This document shows positions 34,521 to 45,381 of a stretch of 64,000 nt of DNA, in pieces. A program made the translations under genes and the position numbers. Each line of letters begins with the position of its first letter. Position 1 is the first letter of the stretch. The notes beneath the pieces were generated by a model that had not been told where the DNA came from, ran no database searches, and saw nothing but the letters and a program-made list of their open reading frames with translations. The stretch is from Cryptomeria japonica (lineage: Eukaryota; Streptophyta; Pinopsida; Cupressales; Cupressaceae), in assembly GCF_030272615.1 (NCBI RefSeq), contig NC_081411.1:182488977-182552976 (forward strand), read 5' to 3'.

Positions 34521-37050
34521 GTGAAAATAATTTGCATATATATACAAACATGGAAATTCAATTATAATTACAAACATGAAAATTTACAATTACAAACTAT
34601 TTAATTTACATTTCACCTTCCAAAAAAACTTATAATTAAATACAATTTAGCAACTTAAATATAAAAAAAGGAAACTCACATAGATCTATAATATTATTAA
34701 TAGGTGGGTAATAATAAGCATCATTTAAGAAATATTATCCACTTAAATCAAAGTATAAGAAAAATTCTACAAAATAAAACATCATAATGCCCATGCAACT
34801 CAAACAATACTTTTTAACATCTAAAGATGAATTAGTATAAGTTCCATCAAAATCATAAAAATAATCATAAGTTAAAGTCATAAGTTATATCTATGAACTT
34901 GTCAATACATGTACTACTTTGTTGTGTTCTTTTCTAGAATCATTGGATGATTTAGTGATCGCAAATAGTAGTACTACACTAAGTTGAAGCTTGAATAAAT
35001 GACCATTTTTTGTGATTTCACATTCTAGTCATTTACTTGGATATCTTGGCACTTGAAAATGACCGTCTTACATGAGATGAATTTGTTTGATATGTTTTAT
35101 ATGTATTGATTTTATTGATTTTTTAAGGTTTTATTTGAGGAGGTATCATAGGTTTCTCTATTCATCCTTTTGTGGTAAAATTAGAAAGGGATAACTATGA
35201 TTCTTTTGTAACATGGTATCTTCATAAGTTTTAGGTGGTGTAATCATTTTCCTTTTATGTATGGAGTCATACCTAAACTAGAAACACTAGAAAATATATA
35301 ATCTTGGTGTAACATCATTGACCATGTAGGAGTGATTTGATCTAGTATAAAGATCATGATTCTATGTGTATTGCATTGGATATTGATTTCCCCCACACAC
35401 TTTGGAATAGACTTTAGGAGATCCATGGAGACCCTCATATCTCTCCATTCCTAGAGGATCCTATTGTAGATGAAGATCACATATCCTTCGATGGTGATAC
35501 TTAAGAGGAAATTCATTATATCATATTAAATAATTTATTTACTTAAGATCAACTTTTATTTACATATTAAATAATTTTCAAAATATATTTTAATTATGTA
35601 CATCAATTATATCAATTAGAATAAACATTTGGTAATGAAATACAAGCAATTATCATAAATAATTTAGAATCAATTCATTCTAAATGTAAAATGATACATA
35701 CACATATAAATATATAATCAGTTTTTTAATTTAATATATACTTGGCAAAATAAATTTATATAGACGTGTAAATTTTTAAGTAATTTAGTGGGGTTTATAA
35801 TGAAACCTATCCAAGAAAATTTGTCATTTATTAGAATACATAACTCATCTACCCTATATAGACACCACCCTCAACTCTCCCTTCTTGTTGGTTCTTATTT
35901 TACTATTTCAATTAATGCTTTCACATAATATAATACATTCACTTCCAACACACACTCTACTATTTTCATGTGCATTTTGCAAACCAACCAACACTTTACT
36001 AATATTGTTACAATAATATTACAATACCTCAAACTCTTGATGCACACCTTCTATTTATACTTTCTTGCTTTCCATTTGAGGCAAGTAGGTCACTAAGTCC
36101 AATCCTTTCGAGAAATCAACAAACATTACTTAGACAACCCTACCTTGATTCTACCTTAACAATTTTCATGTCCATAATTAAAAGGAGTCTTAAGATCCAT
36201 TTTCATAAGCCTACATTAATAATGAACATAATTAGGTTGAAGAAAAACCCCTCTTAGATAAAAAAAAATTTGTGATGTTACCTACCTCCATACTTGTCTC
36301 TTCTAGTGCAACTTTTATGAATCCTAGAGTTTATTTTGATTTGTAAATAAAGATTTGGTTAAACCTTTTGTAAAATAAATTATTACATGGTTTTTGATCC
36401 TTTCCTTTCTCTATGTTTATTATACTTATCATCCAATCCAATGGAAAAATACACTCTCCTATAACCAAAAAATACTAAATTTAACTCTAAAAGCTCCAAT
36501 CAGAAACTAAATATATGTTCCATTTGATACAACATTGCTAGGAAAAACACTGATCACTAAGCACCATTTAATACCATAAGCACCAATAACACTCCTTCAA
36601 ATGTTATAGCACCACCTTTATTACTAATCCATTAAATTAGCATTCTACAAAATAAACACTAATCTAATGAAATTAAAACCATTTATTTAAAAATTATAAT
36701 TCTCCTTAATAGAATCCTTATCAAACCTCAATAATAGTTAAGGAACATTAATCCATGGTGTCCAACTCAATTGCTTAGGACATGAAAACGTTAAAATTTC
36801 TGACACTAAATATAGCCGCCATTATGAATGCTTAAGGTGGTTGATAACATACATGTTACTCTAAATGTTTTCTTGATCTAGGAATCATGGTATATTGCCA
36901 AGTTATTGAATCTTAATCCAATGTTTAGGGTTTTAATTAAAGATTATAATTAAAGATTATAATTTAGGGTTTAGGGTTAATCAATCAAGATAGTCAAATT
37001 TCTCCTGGGACTTGTTCATTTTTTTCTATTTAGGGTTTAGCGTTCGTTTT
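34521..37050. other. Noncoding right arm of the DNA transposon
   Basis: AT-rich, many stops on both strands, no recognisable domain. It would hold the promoter of the minus-strand gene. A TTAGGGTTTAGGGTTAA phrase near 36963 and ATTATAATTAAAGATTATAATT near 36938 are short local repeats. A small second insertion cannot be excluded. Confidence 0.5.
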
Positions 37051-37215
37051 TCTGTTCAGGGTTTATTGTCTGTTTTTTGCATCTAATGTTTGTTGTTCAT
37101 TTTTTGGTTCAGGATTTATTGTCTATTTTTTGCGTCTAATGTTTATTGTTCATTTTTTTGTTTAGGGTTTATTATCTATTTTTTTACATCTAATGTTTAT
37201 TATTCGTTTACGTTT
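37050..37215. repeat. About 53-bp tandem repeat, three copies
   Basis: The unit built on GGGTTTATTGTCTATTTTTT, GCATCTAATGTTTATTG and TTCATTTTTTGGTTCA occurs three times with substitutions and T-run length changes. Noncoding, within the right arm of the DNA transposon. Confidence 0.75.
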
Positions 37216-37574
37216 TTGTTTTTTGTTTTTTTCCTATGGTTTAAATAGTATTCATGTTTTTTGTTTTTTTCCTACGGTTTTTACTATTCATGTTTTTTGC
37301 AATTTTTGAAAACTGAAAACTATTTTGAACATGAAATAAAAGACTATTTTCAAACTTTAAAACATAAAAATTAAAAAATAACAATACATTAACATTATGA
37401 AAAATAATAAAAATAAATAAAATAGAATATAAAAAATAAAACTAAATACCTGGAAGGAGGTAAATATGGTCTAGGGGTCAGCTGAGGTGAAAAAAATGGG
37501 TACTCGTGCTCCTCAGAAATGCTTGCCCATTTTCCAAACAATAAAAATGATGGAAAATGGTTAAAAAAATAAAT

Positions 37575-37735
37575 AAATACATTTGCCCGATTTGAAATAA
37601 ACGGGCGTCCATTTAGCTTCGGGCACCCGTTGCTAAATGGATGCCCGTTTTTTGATGGCTCGGGCACCCAAAGCTAAATAGGTGCCCAATTTGTAAAAAT
37701 TGGGCACCCATTTCTAGCGGGCTCATTTCCCAACC
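37575..37735. repeat. Right subterminal GGGCACCC repeats
   Basis: Copies: AACGGGCGTCCATTTAGC, CGGGCACCCGTTGCTAAAT, GGATGCCCGTTTTTTG, CGGGCACCCAAAGCTAAAT, AGGTGCCCAATTTG and TTGGGCACCCATTTCTA, in both orientations. They form nested short hairpins within 200 bp of the right terminus and match the motif family at 26760-26890. Confidence 0.65.
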
Positions 37736-37751
37736 CGGACTTCAGCGGGAT

Positions 37752-37777
37752 TGGGACCCAACTTTGTACGTTTACCC
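37752..37777 (-). repeat. Right terminal inverted repeat of the DNA transposon
   Basis: Inverted it reads GGGTAAACGTACAAAG then TTGGGTCCCA. It differs from the MITE terminus at only four of 26 positions and is followed outward by ACAC. Confidence 0.65.
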
Positions 37778-37964
37778 ACACGTGTTTAAAAGATAGTTCA
37801 AATTACATCATTAAGTATCAATTGAAAATGACTCAATTATTTATCTTTAAAGATCTTCCAAGTCACTTTTTCAACCTTTACAATTCCATCCAAGTTTTGG
37901 ATTCTTGCATAATAATCAAATAAGAAATGGTATTCATTGGCTTAGTACATTTGACTCATAAGTT

Positions 37965-39667
37965 TTTGATTAAGGATAAATAGGTTTTGAGGGGACCCTA
38001 AACCTCATACAATAAGTTTTGAGGGGACCCAAAACCCCACAGGTTTTGAAGGGACCCAAAACCCTAAGATTTTACTAGGATTTGGAACCCACAATACCAC
38101 ACTTCTAAAAGGTGATATCATTAGAAAACCAACAGCCAAATCACAACCAGGACAGAAAAAACCAACCCAAAAACAAGAAAAAGGGTTTTATAGGGGCTCA
38201 CTTAACCTACACACAACACCGTGGGTGTTTTCAGGCACCCATAACCTTCAAAGAAATCAGATTACAATAGGTTGGCATACAAACACAATCTAGACACAAA
38301 GGGTTTTGAAAGGCTCCCCTAACCTTCATCTTGGATTTTGAATTGGCACCCAAAACCAACACAAAAGGGTTTTCCAAGGCTCCCTTAACCTGCAACAAAA
38401 AAATCTGGATGCCCAAGCAAAAACTAGTCCTTAACCAAAAATAAATAAATCTACTAGCCAAACTGGGCCCTTGAAAACTAGTAGAAACCAGCCTGCCTAT
38501 GGGTTTTACCAGTCTTCCATAACTTGAAACCAAAAATCCAGCTGACTAATTCCAAATAGAACCAGGAGGGATTTGAAAGGTCCCTCAACCCACAAAAAAA
38601 TCTCGGTAGTAAGGACACAGAGGACCTAGACCTTTCCATGAAGAAACACATGAGAGAAATGTAAGGCACTTTCAACCAGCAACACAAGCAACGTCATCAT
38701 CCAAAAGTCTTCCTCATACCATCTCCCCACCTCAATAGAGAAGAGGTCCACCACAATTGGACAAGAAGGTGGAACATCAGCCCAGAGAACCCTCTAGAAG
38801 TAAGCTGAAACCCAACCGCTCCCAACCACCGAATCTTCACCTCTATAGAAGAAAGGGACACCTCAAACAGACAAGGAGAAGAACAACCTAGAAGCCCAAA
38901 TATTTCAATAATAGCCTAGCACAGAATATGTTCCTCCACCTCAATAGGAGGACAACACAGATCAGAAAAAAAAAACCCAAGACATTGGATCTCCCAAAAA
39001 GAAAACCTTAGCAACCACCTGGGTCCCAAACAAGAGGAACCAACGCTGCACCCAAGGAGGGAAGATCCACCAAAACAACATCATCCTCAGCAACATCGAG
39101 CTCAGAGACCCCAAGCTTGACATCAGGACCGACAACAACCAATGCCCTTAGAGGCCACACCTGACCCCTGACACCTCCTGCACCATCTAAACCAATGATC
39201 AAACAGAGGGCCACAAAACAGGGCAAAAGAGAGTCACAATGCCCAAAAAAGATCAAGTGCCCAAATGGAAAGCCAGGACTAGGCACACCAAATGATAGCT
39301 CACCAACACCCTTAACTGAACCCCTCACGCATGCGAAAAGCTTCCCACCCTGAGAAGATTTGAACCAAGCCACACCAACCACTTGAAGATGGAAATGGAG
39401 GGTGAGTACAAACCCCAACACACGGGAAAGGAACAGCTGAGCAACAACACCATATTTCCACCAACACCCACAGGGTGCAGAAGTCCAACCCATCACAACC
39501 GCTAGCACCTTTGCATCCCCATCAGTTTCATCCCTCTCTTCCCCACCCGATTTCTCTATCGTCGAAACCCTGACCCCCAAATCCTTCCCACTCCTCACCA
39601 TTGTTGAGGTTTGGTCTAGTTGAAATTTTCAAGAATCAATCCCTTTCATGAGCAATTAGTTAATGTG
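37965..39667 (-). mobile_element. 5'-truncated LINE, minus strand
   Basis: On the minus strand the 3' end reads ATTTATCCTTAATCAAAAA, like the tail of the LINE ending at 25753. Target duplications CATTTGACTCATAAGTT (37948-37964) and CATTTGACACATAAGTT (39668-39684) differ at one base. The 3' part holds at least three copies of a GGTTTTGRGGGGACCC phrase (37982-38060) and further looser copies to 38400. It is GC-richer than its surroundings. No RT domain remains. Confidence 0.7.
39008..39601 (-). pseudogene. Unrecognised ORF at the 5' end of the minus-strand LINE
   Basis: 197 codons, starting MVRSGKDLGVRVSTIEKSGG and ending VPLVWDPGGC. The composition is Val, Gly and Leu rich with alternating hydrophobic blocks. 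No motif is recognised; another frame could be the true one, since the block is GC-rich and open by composition. It lies wholly within the LINE limits, so it probably belongs to that element. Confidence 0.35.
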
Positions 39668-39684
39668 CATTTGACACATAAGTT

Positions 39685-40595
39685 ACAACCCTTAAACCAT
39701 TTCCTTATTCTCATGTATGATAAATTTAGACTTCCAACCTATTATAATTTGTGGGGAATATTGACATATTGTGTCATAAAAAGAAAACCCTTTTTTTTAG
39801 TTCATTTTCTCTTACTCTCAATTTGAATGAGATCCTATATTTGTATTAATAGAACCCAATTACCTTCTCCGAAACAAATTTTTTTACTACGTTTGGATGT
39901 GAGAAAACCAAAATTGAATGTGAAAACATGATTGGGTTACCTTCATAAGCTCATAATATGCTTCAATATGTGTTGCATTGTTTAGAAATATCATCTAGAA
40001 CCCATATGCAAAAAAATATTGAGTTTGAAATAAGGAATCTATATGCCTAATTTTGCAAATTCTAATTTCCTTTCTTGTTATAGTCCCTTTGGTGAGAATA
40101 ATTATGTACAAGCATAGAAAGAAGCACAAAATTTGAAAATTGAAAATCCTTTCCATACCTTAGGCTTCCAACAAGACATTCATCCTCATCTACAAAATTA
40201 AAATTTGCGAAGAATGTTGAGCCATGAAATTATTTTGTCAATGTCATTTTTAACCCATCAAAAAAATTTAGTCTTCATTTGTCTCATCATATTACTTGGA
40301 TCCCATATTCTTATATACAAATAAATTTGAATAGTTGGAGAATTAATTTTATCAGATTTCCACAGTCCATTAGTTAATCACCAAGCTGTTTTTGGATTTG
40401 ATTATGTCTCTTTTTTGCATTAACATTTTGGACCACACTCAATGATACATCATTGGTATGTATGAGGGTGTCAATAGATGTAAAAATAAAGTACAAAGTT
40501 AGACTCACTAAGGAGATATTTAAAGGGAAAAGAACACAAGAAACAAGAAGGATGAGGGACTAAATATCATAAAAGGCTAAAAAAGATGACAGTTA
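39685..40595. other. Intergenic, nothing recognised
   Basis: AT-rich single-copy-looking DNA right of the LINE target duplication. The ORF 39620-39826 straddles the LINE boundary and is not a gene. No promoter or RNA gene was seen. Confidence 0.5.
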
Positions 40596-40711
40596 AGAAA
40601 ATACACAACCTAAATAAGCTATTAATGTACAAATAAATAAAGTCAATATTGTAATTTTTCCTTAACTTTATTTATTTGCAAATTATTAGCTTATTCAGGT
40701 TGTGTATTTCT
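40596..40711. repeat. Long imperfect inverted repeat (foldback hairpin)
   Basis: Arms 40596-40643 and 40665-40711, about 47 bp each with few mismatches. The left arm has ATACACAACCTAAATAAGC, the right its inverse with GCTTATTCAGGTTGTGTAT; the loop is 21 bases. Weaker pairing continues outward for about 50 bp each side (GGACTAAATATCAT against ATTATTAGTTCC). It could be a small foldback or MITE-type element, or a small-RNA precursor if transcribed. Confidence 0.75.
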
Positions 40712-41269
40712 AAAGTATCCTCTTTTCGCTATTATTAGTTCCTGCTCCCCTAAGAACTATTGTTGAGGGTTCAGGTTAAGTAGTGATTAAACTCCATGCA
40801 AACAGCCAATCAGACTTCAGCATTATCAAAGATTAAATTTCCATATACTATTTTCTCCAATGAAGTTGCATATTTCTTAACACAAATATTAATTCAAAGT
40901 GTTTTGGCATATTATCATTTGTTATGTTTTCGGTTGCAGGGATGTGAGGTAAGATTTAAGTTCTCAATGTAAGAGAACACACTATTCTCAAGACATTGTT
41001 CTGAGCTGTGTACGATTAGGAGGGGTAGTTTGTCAGTGCTTTGCAGGGACAGACACTGCCTGCAATCAGAAGATATTGCAAACGTAAAAATTGCCCATCT
41101 TCCACATTGCTACTTACCGAACACTTGCTGGGTTCTGAAGATCACCATCTGCCATCAAGAATAATGTCAAGTTCAAGCTATGTAATTGACTGGCTAACGC
41201 TACTATTTGATTCACGAACGAACTAAGATACGGCAGGAACTGCTATATGGTACAGCTGGTGGATAAACA

Positions 41270-41425
41270 ATGGGAACTCGACCCGGCGAAGATGTATCCC
41301 CTATTGCTACTGCGCAGAATCCGCTACAGAATATCCTGTCTTTGTCTCTGTCTCTCATGTTCCTGGTGCTATTGGTGGTGCTTTCACAAGATAAAGCTGA
41401 GGATTACAGAGAAGCAACCTGGTAA
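41270..41425 (+). CDS. Small ORF with signal-anchor-like segment (possible gene 5' fragment)
   Basis: ATG at 41270, 51 codons, TAA at 41423. It starts MGTRPGEDVSPIATAQ and contains a strongly hydrophobic run from about residue 22 to 39 (ILSLSLSLMFLVLLVVLS), followed by charged residues. This looks like an N-terminal membrane anchor, as in microsomal P450s. In an overlapping frame a PGKIQIS segment follows, loosely like the proline-rich hinge after a P450 anchor, but the match is weak. Base composition here (40980-41500) is more balanced than in neighbours, which suggests a former gene. No downstream exon is recognised. Confidence 0.3.
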   Translation: MGTRPGEDVSPIATAQNPLQNILSLSLSLMFLVLLVVLSQDKAEDYREATW

Positions 41426-41499
41426 AATACAGATATCCCCTCCACATAGAGGTATGCATGGATTCCACCTACTCTCGTTGGATTCCATATGACTTCATC

Positions 41500-43190
41500 C
41501 CTAGAAAGTTCATGACAAGATTTACTATTAGTTATCTAATATATACCTTTATAGCTCATTGCTGGGAATTATAACTTAGGAGTCTGTAGTTTGTGGGGAA
41601 GGGGTGTTTTAATACCTCCATTTATTATTTAATAAGCATAATGCAACAAACTTAGACAGGATGCATTATAAAAACCAAAAACAAGCAGTCGAAAAATAAA
41701 GTTGAACTGTAGCTATAACAGCTACAGGAAAATGTGTGGACCTACAAGCTGCATAATATATGCTGCTAATATGTGGACCTTCGACTCGTCTAAGAAAATT
41801 GTTCAAAAGAACCACATCTATATGGTGTGTTTTGACTCCTTAAATAATTCCTATCCTAGTAAGAATGTCCAGTGTTCAAGTATCTTCTACAGACACTCAA
41901 TATTTGTTTGCGCGGCCTTGAAGAAACCTGATAATTCTGCTTTGAATTTTTCCAGGAGAATTTTCAAATGGCATGCCCAATGACGTTGTGACCTCGAGAT
42001 TGCTTTAAAATATTATTGATGTTCACTGACTATTCACTAATTACTGTTACCTCCTAATTATTTTTGTGTTATCTTGTGAATCTAAAATATTTTATTGGCA
42101 TTCTGCAGTCATAAACAGAAGCCAATAAAAGGTTGCCATATTTCGCATCAAATAAGTTTTGAACACATTTACATTTGAATATTACCACGACAAAATAGAA
42201 GAAAAAATCCTGGAGTTTGATTGTACTTTATTCCCTGTTTTTAACTAGGGTTCCCTTGTTGCTTAAGCATTCCTCATTGAGTTGTGAGTTCTTCCTATTT
42301 GTTCTTCTTACAAGATCAGTACTATGCTTGGATGATATCTCATTTATTTGGCCAACCAAATGTCAATTCCAATGTCAATGCCGATGAAAACCATCTCAAT
42401 ATGGACCTACCACTCAACAAAAAGTTGAAAAACTAGCATATACAATCTCACAATTTCACAGTTAACCTTCCAATACAACTGCTCTAACCCCAAATAATGC
42501 TCCGTCCATAAACAAATTAGACAAAATAAGCAAAACTAAAACTATTCTTCCAGTTTTGGCAGGAACTGAGCTGCCTTGCAGCCCTTGTTCAATTTCTAAA
42601 CATTTATATCTACAACGACTAATTACATGGCTGTCCATTCTGTCTAGCTTAATCTTCTTGCCTGAAAGCTCAGATCCTTCTAGTTAATGGCAGTGCACAA
42701 GTGGGGGATTTCCTGCAACATTCATGGAATCACAGTAGCTTAATTTTTTGTAGAAAACAATTAGGAGAGAAAATGATGTATTCGTAATCATGTCATAATG
42801 TAGTGCTAATCTCTACAATTTCATCTGGTTGAAGGATATATTGAATTCGTTGTATTGAAGCATGTCAGACAGGAATCAATGGATGGATTTGATAGATTTT
42901 TAGATCTTTTAAATTATAGAGACAAATAAAATAAAAAATTAATTGTTTGATTGTTTCTTTGTCAAGAAAAAATTCTTTTTAGTAATGCACAATAGCCATT
43001 GTGTGATATAAGATGAAATAAGTGGAAGTACTCTAAATAAGAAAAAGTAGAGAATTAACAAATAAGTCTACTTTGTTCCAAGAATGCCATATTTATTATT
43101 TTATTATTATATCAATATATTTAATGAAAGTGGGTTTAAAATGAAATGAGAAATAGAAGAGAGATAGAAAATTTAACAATACAATTTTAT
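41500..43190. other. Intergenic, no supported gene
   Basis: An ORF of 93 codons at 41702-41983 (MNCSYNSYRKMCGPTS...) has no recognised domain. A short minus-strand stretch near 42690-42720 looks like a 3' splice acceptor and a few codons, but alone cannot support a gene. The rest is AT-rich. Confidence 0.4.
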
Positions 43191-44050
43191 ACAAAAATAT
43201 AAAGAGATTGTCAATCTTGCCATTCATTCAAAATTTCATCATGGTAAGAGTTATATCTTCTTTAATGTGGAATAAAGAGATTGTCAATCTTGCCATTCAT
43301 TCAAAATTTCATGATATAAAGTTAGATAATTACATGGTAAGAGTTATATCTTCTTTAATGTGGAATTAATTGTTGAATGTTGCATCATTAATGGATTGTC
43401 AAGTTGATTTGTAAAGATATTGAACATTGTCCTCAATTTCTGTTATAATAAATAAAAGTATGGAAAACTTTGGTCAAAGAGGCCTCAAAGAATCTCATAT
43501 TCAGCCTACACAATAATTGGGGAAACATAAACAAAGTGAAAGAGCCCTACTAATAATGCAATAATGAATTTATTTTTTGCACTTACAGAATCACACAAGA
43601 AAAGTAATTTTCTCCAAACCTTAAAATCACAACAAAATATAAAAAATATAAAAAATTATCAAATTAAGAATAGAAATGATAATTTCTAATAACCAAAATC
43701 ATAGAAGAAAATTATAATAAATTTCATGGAATGAGTCTACTTTGTACAAAAATATCTTATATTTAATAACTATAGTAATACATTTGATCAAATTGGGTCC
43801 AAAATGAAATGAGAATTAACATGGAAATACATAAAAGTTGATGTTCCTTTTAGTATTTCAGATTTTCATGACTTAAAAGCTCGATAATTACATGGTAAAG
43901 AGTTGTAACCTATTCCATCATAATTAAATTCATAATGTGGATGTGTTTGTTTTATGTGGTACAATGGAATTCATGGCTTGAAATCGATCGTTAATGCATT
44001 GTCAAGTTGGCTAGTAAAGATATTGAACATTTTTCTCAATTTCTATAAAT
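43030..44050. repeat. Diverged tandem duplication of about 370 bp with internal 75-bp duplication
   Basis: Two diverged copies: about 43060-43430 and about 43730-44040, sharing TCTACTTTGT, GGTCCAAAATGAAATGAGAA-type and GATATTGAACATTK phrases in order. Inside the first, AGATTGTCAATCTTGCCATT and GAGTTATATCTTCTTTAATG occur twice (about 43203 and 43267), a more recent duplication. Noncoding. Confidence 0.65.
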
Positions 44051-44579
44051 ATGACTATTAAAAAAAGTGTGTTGTAATAAAGAATTTTTGCTCACTCACA
44101 AATTTTGTATGCCACAGTAAAGGGTGCATAACGTATTATGAATGTTCTTGTTTTAAGATCCTTATGATCACTTAGTTTTAGATTTCGTTGGTGTTATTTT
44201 ATTCTATGTTTTTGTGGGCACAAACTAGATGGTACATTCTAATGGCTAGTCTTAACGTTCTCTTCTAGTTATAAGAATACTGACTCTAGAATGAATGCAA
44301 ATATTTAATTATGTTGTGATTCAATATATTTCAAGTATATATAAGTTATATTTTAAATTAGATTTTAACCTTAGATGTATTGGAAATGTTACAATGATTA
44401 AATATCTTTTCAAGTAGAGAATGTTAGTAAATGTATGTATCAAATTATATTTTTTAATTTTCATAGAAAGGGATTAATAAAAAGGAATCTTAATGTGTAT
44501 GCAATTATAGAAGAGTAAATCAGAATGTGAATATGATTGCTCCAATCAACAAATAATCATTAATCAAAACCCATTATTT

Positions 44580-44660
44580 ATCAATTTAGAATATAAAAAT
44601 TTTAATCCATCATTTATCAATTTAGAATATAAAAATTTTAATCCACCATTTATCAAAACT
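44580..44660. repeat. Short tandem repeat of about 37 bp
   Basis: ATTTATCAATTTAGAATATA plus AAAATTTTAATCCA occurs twice in tandem with a partial third copy. AT-rich, noncoding. Confidence 0.85.
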
Positions 44661-44725
44661 TTATGATGAAATTAATTTAAAACTATTTACACACAATAAT
44701 TCTGAGTACAATCTTAAGAGATAAT

Positions 44726-45004
44726 GTGCTACAAAAGTTTTACTTGTATGATTTATTCGAACTTTCTAATGGGACAAATATGGTTGTTATCTCACCTGAT
44801 AAGAACAATAGATGCGCTAAAATCTATGGCCTTCTTGTTCCCTCTGATGGGAAGATTATGTCTTTGAGAGAAGGCTTTGGGCTCGCTTTTATGATGCATG
44901 ATATCATTAAGATGACCTTAAAGAAGTTATACTCCATGCAAGCCTCATTTCATTATGAAATAATTTGTCTCACAAAATCCTTAAAACGATTTATCAAGCA
45001 ATAA
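44726..45004 (+). CDS. Unrecognised 92-codon ORF
   Basis: Starts MLQKFYLYDLFELSNG and ends KRFIKQ. Mixed, protein-like composition (VVISPDKNNRCAKIYGLLV, LREGFGLAFMMHD) but no domain I know. Nearby sequence offers no splice partners. It may be a fragment of an old gene or chance. Confidence 0.2.
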   Translation: MLQKFYLYDLFELSNGTNMVVISPDKNNRCAKIYGLLVPSDGKIMSLREGFGLAFMMHDIIKMTLKKLYSMQASFHYEIICLTKSLKRFIKQ

Positions 45005-45192
45005 TGAAATCTTTTGACCTTACTATTTTTACTCATCTCAATAAATAAACAACATTTTCATGAGGACCCAAAATATTTTTTCATATGTATATAAAATTCA
45101 TATAATAGAAGAGTTTCAACTACTAAAGAGTTTTTATCCAAGGGGTTGAGCTTAACTAGTTAAAACACTAGGTTCTCACTATGGAGACCCAA

Positions 45193-45201
45193 GTTCAATT
45201 C
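45193..45201 (+). promoter_or_regulatory. RNA polymerase III B box of the SINE
   Basis: GTTCAATTC fits the B-box consensus GWTCRANNC and lies about 35 bp after the A-box-like element, as in tRNA genes. Confidence 0.6.
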
Positions 45202-45289
45202 CCAATAGGGACATCTGAAGTGGAATTCTAAGCTCTGACTCTTGGCCTTCCATAGGATGGGGAAGGTTTTGGGGTCAATCTAATCAAAC

Positions 45290-45290
<1 letters not shown>

Positions 45291-45381
<91 letters not shown>
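45291..45381. repeat. (TAA)30 microsatellite
   Basis: About 91 bases of uninterrupted TAA repeats inside the SINE. Perfect purity suggests recent expansion. Confidence 0.97.

Larger units (their letters stand above)
25886..37777 (+). mobile_element. Candidate autonomous two-gene DNA transposon (Sola-like or new)
   Basis: Proposed limits: left end GAGTGGCTGCAAG (25886), right end CGTTTACCC (37777), each followed outward by ACAC (25882-25885 and 37778-37781). The terminal 26 bp align end-to-end at 17 of 26 positions. The right end matches the termini of the internal MITE (30124-31115) at 22 of 26, and the left at 17 of 26 plus a further CTTTT. It contains a plus-strand transposase gene and a convergent minus-strand multi-exon gene, plus GGGCACCCGTTT-type subterminal repeats on both sides. 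Four-base duplications and a DDD-type enzyme recall Sola; I could not verify this. The left end is the weaker boundary. Confidence 0.6.

Noticed and set aside
36920..36990. Telomere-like TTTAGGG phrases
   Set aside because: Only two adjacent units with no array; chance in AT-rich DNA.
42680..42730. Possible last exon of a minus-strand gene
   Set aside because: A TTGCAG acceptor followed by about 13 codons is too little without any upstream exon.
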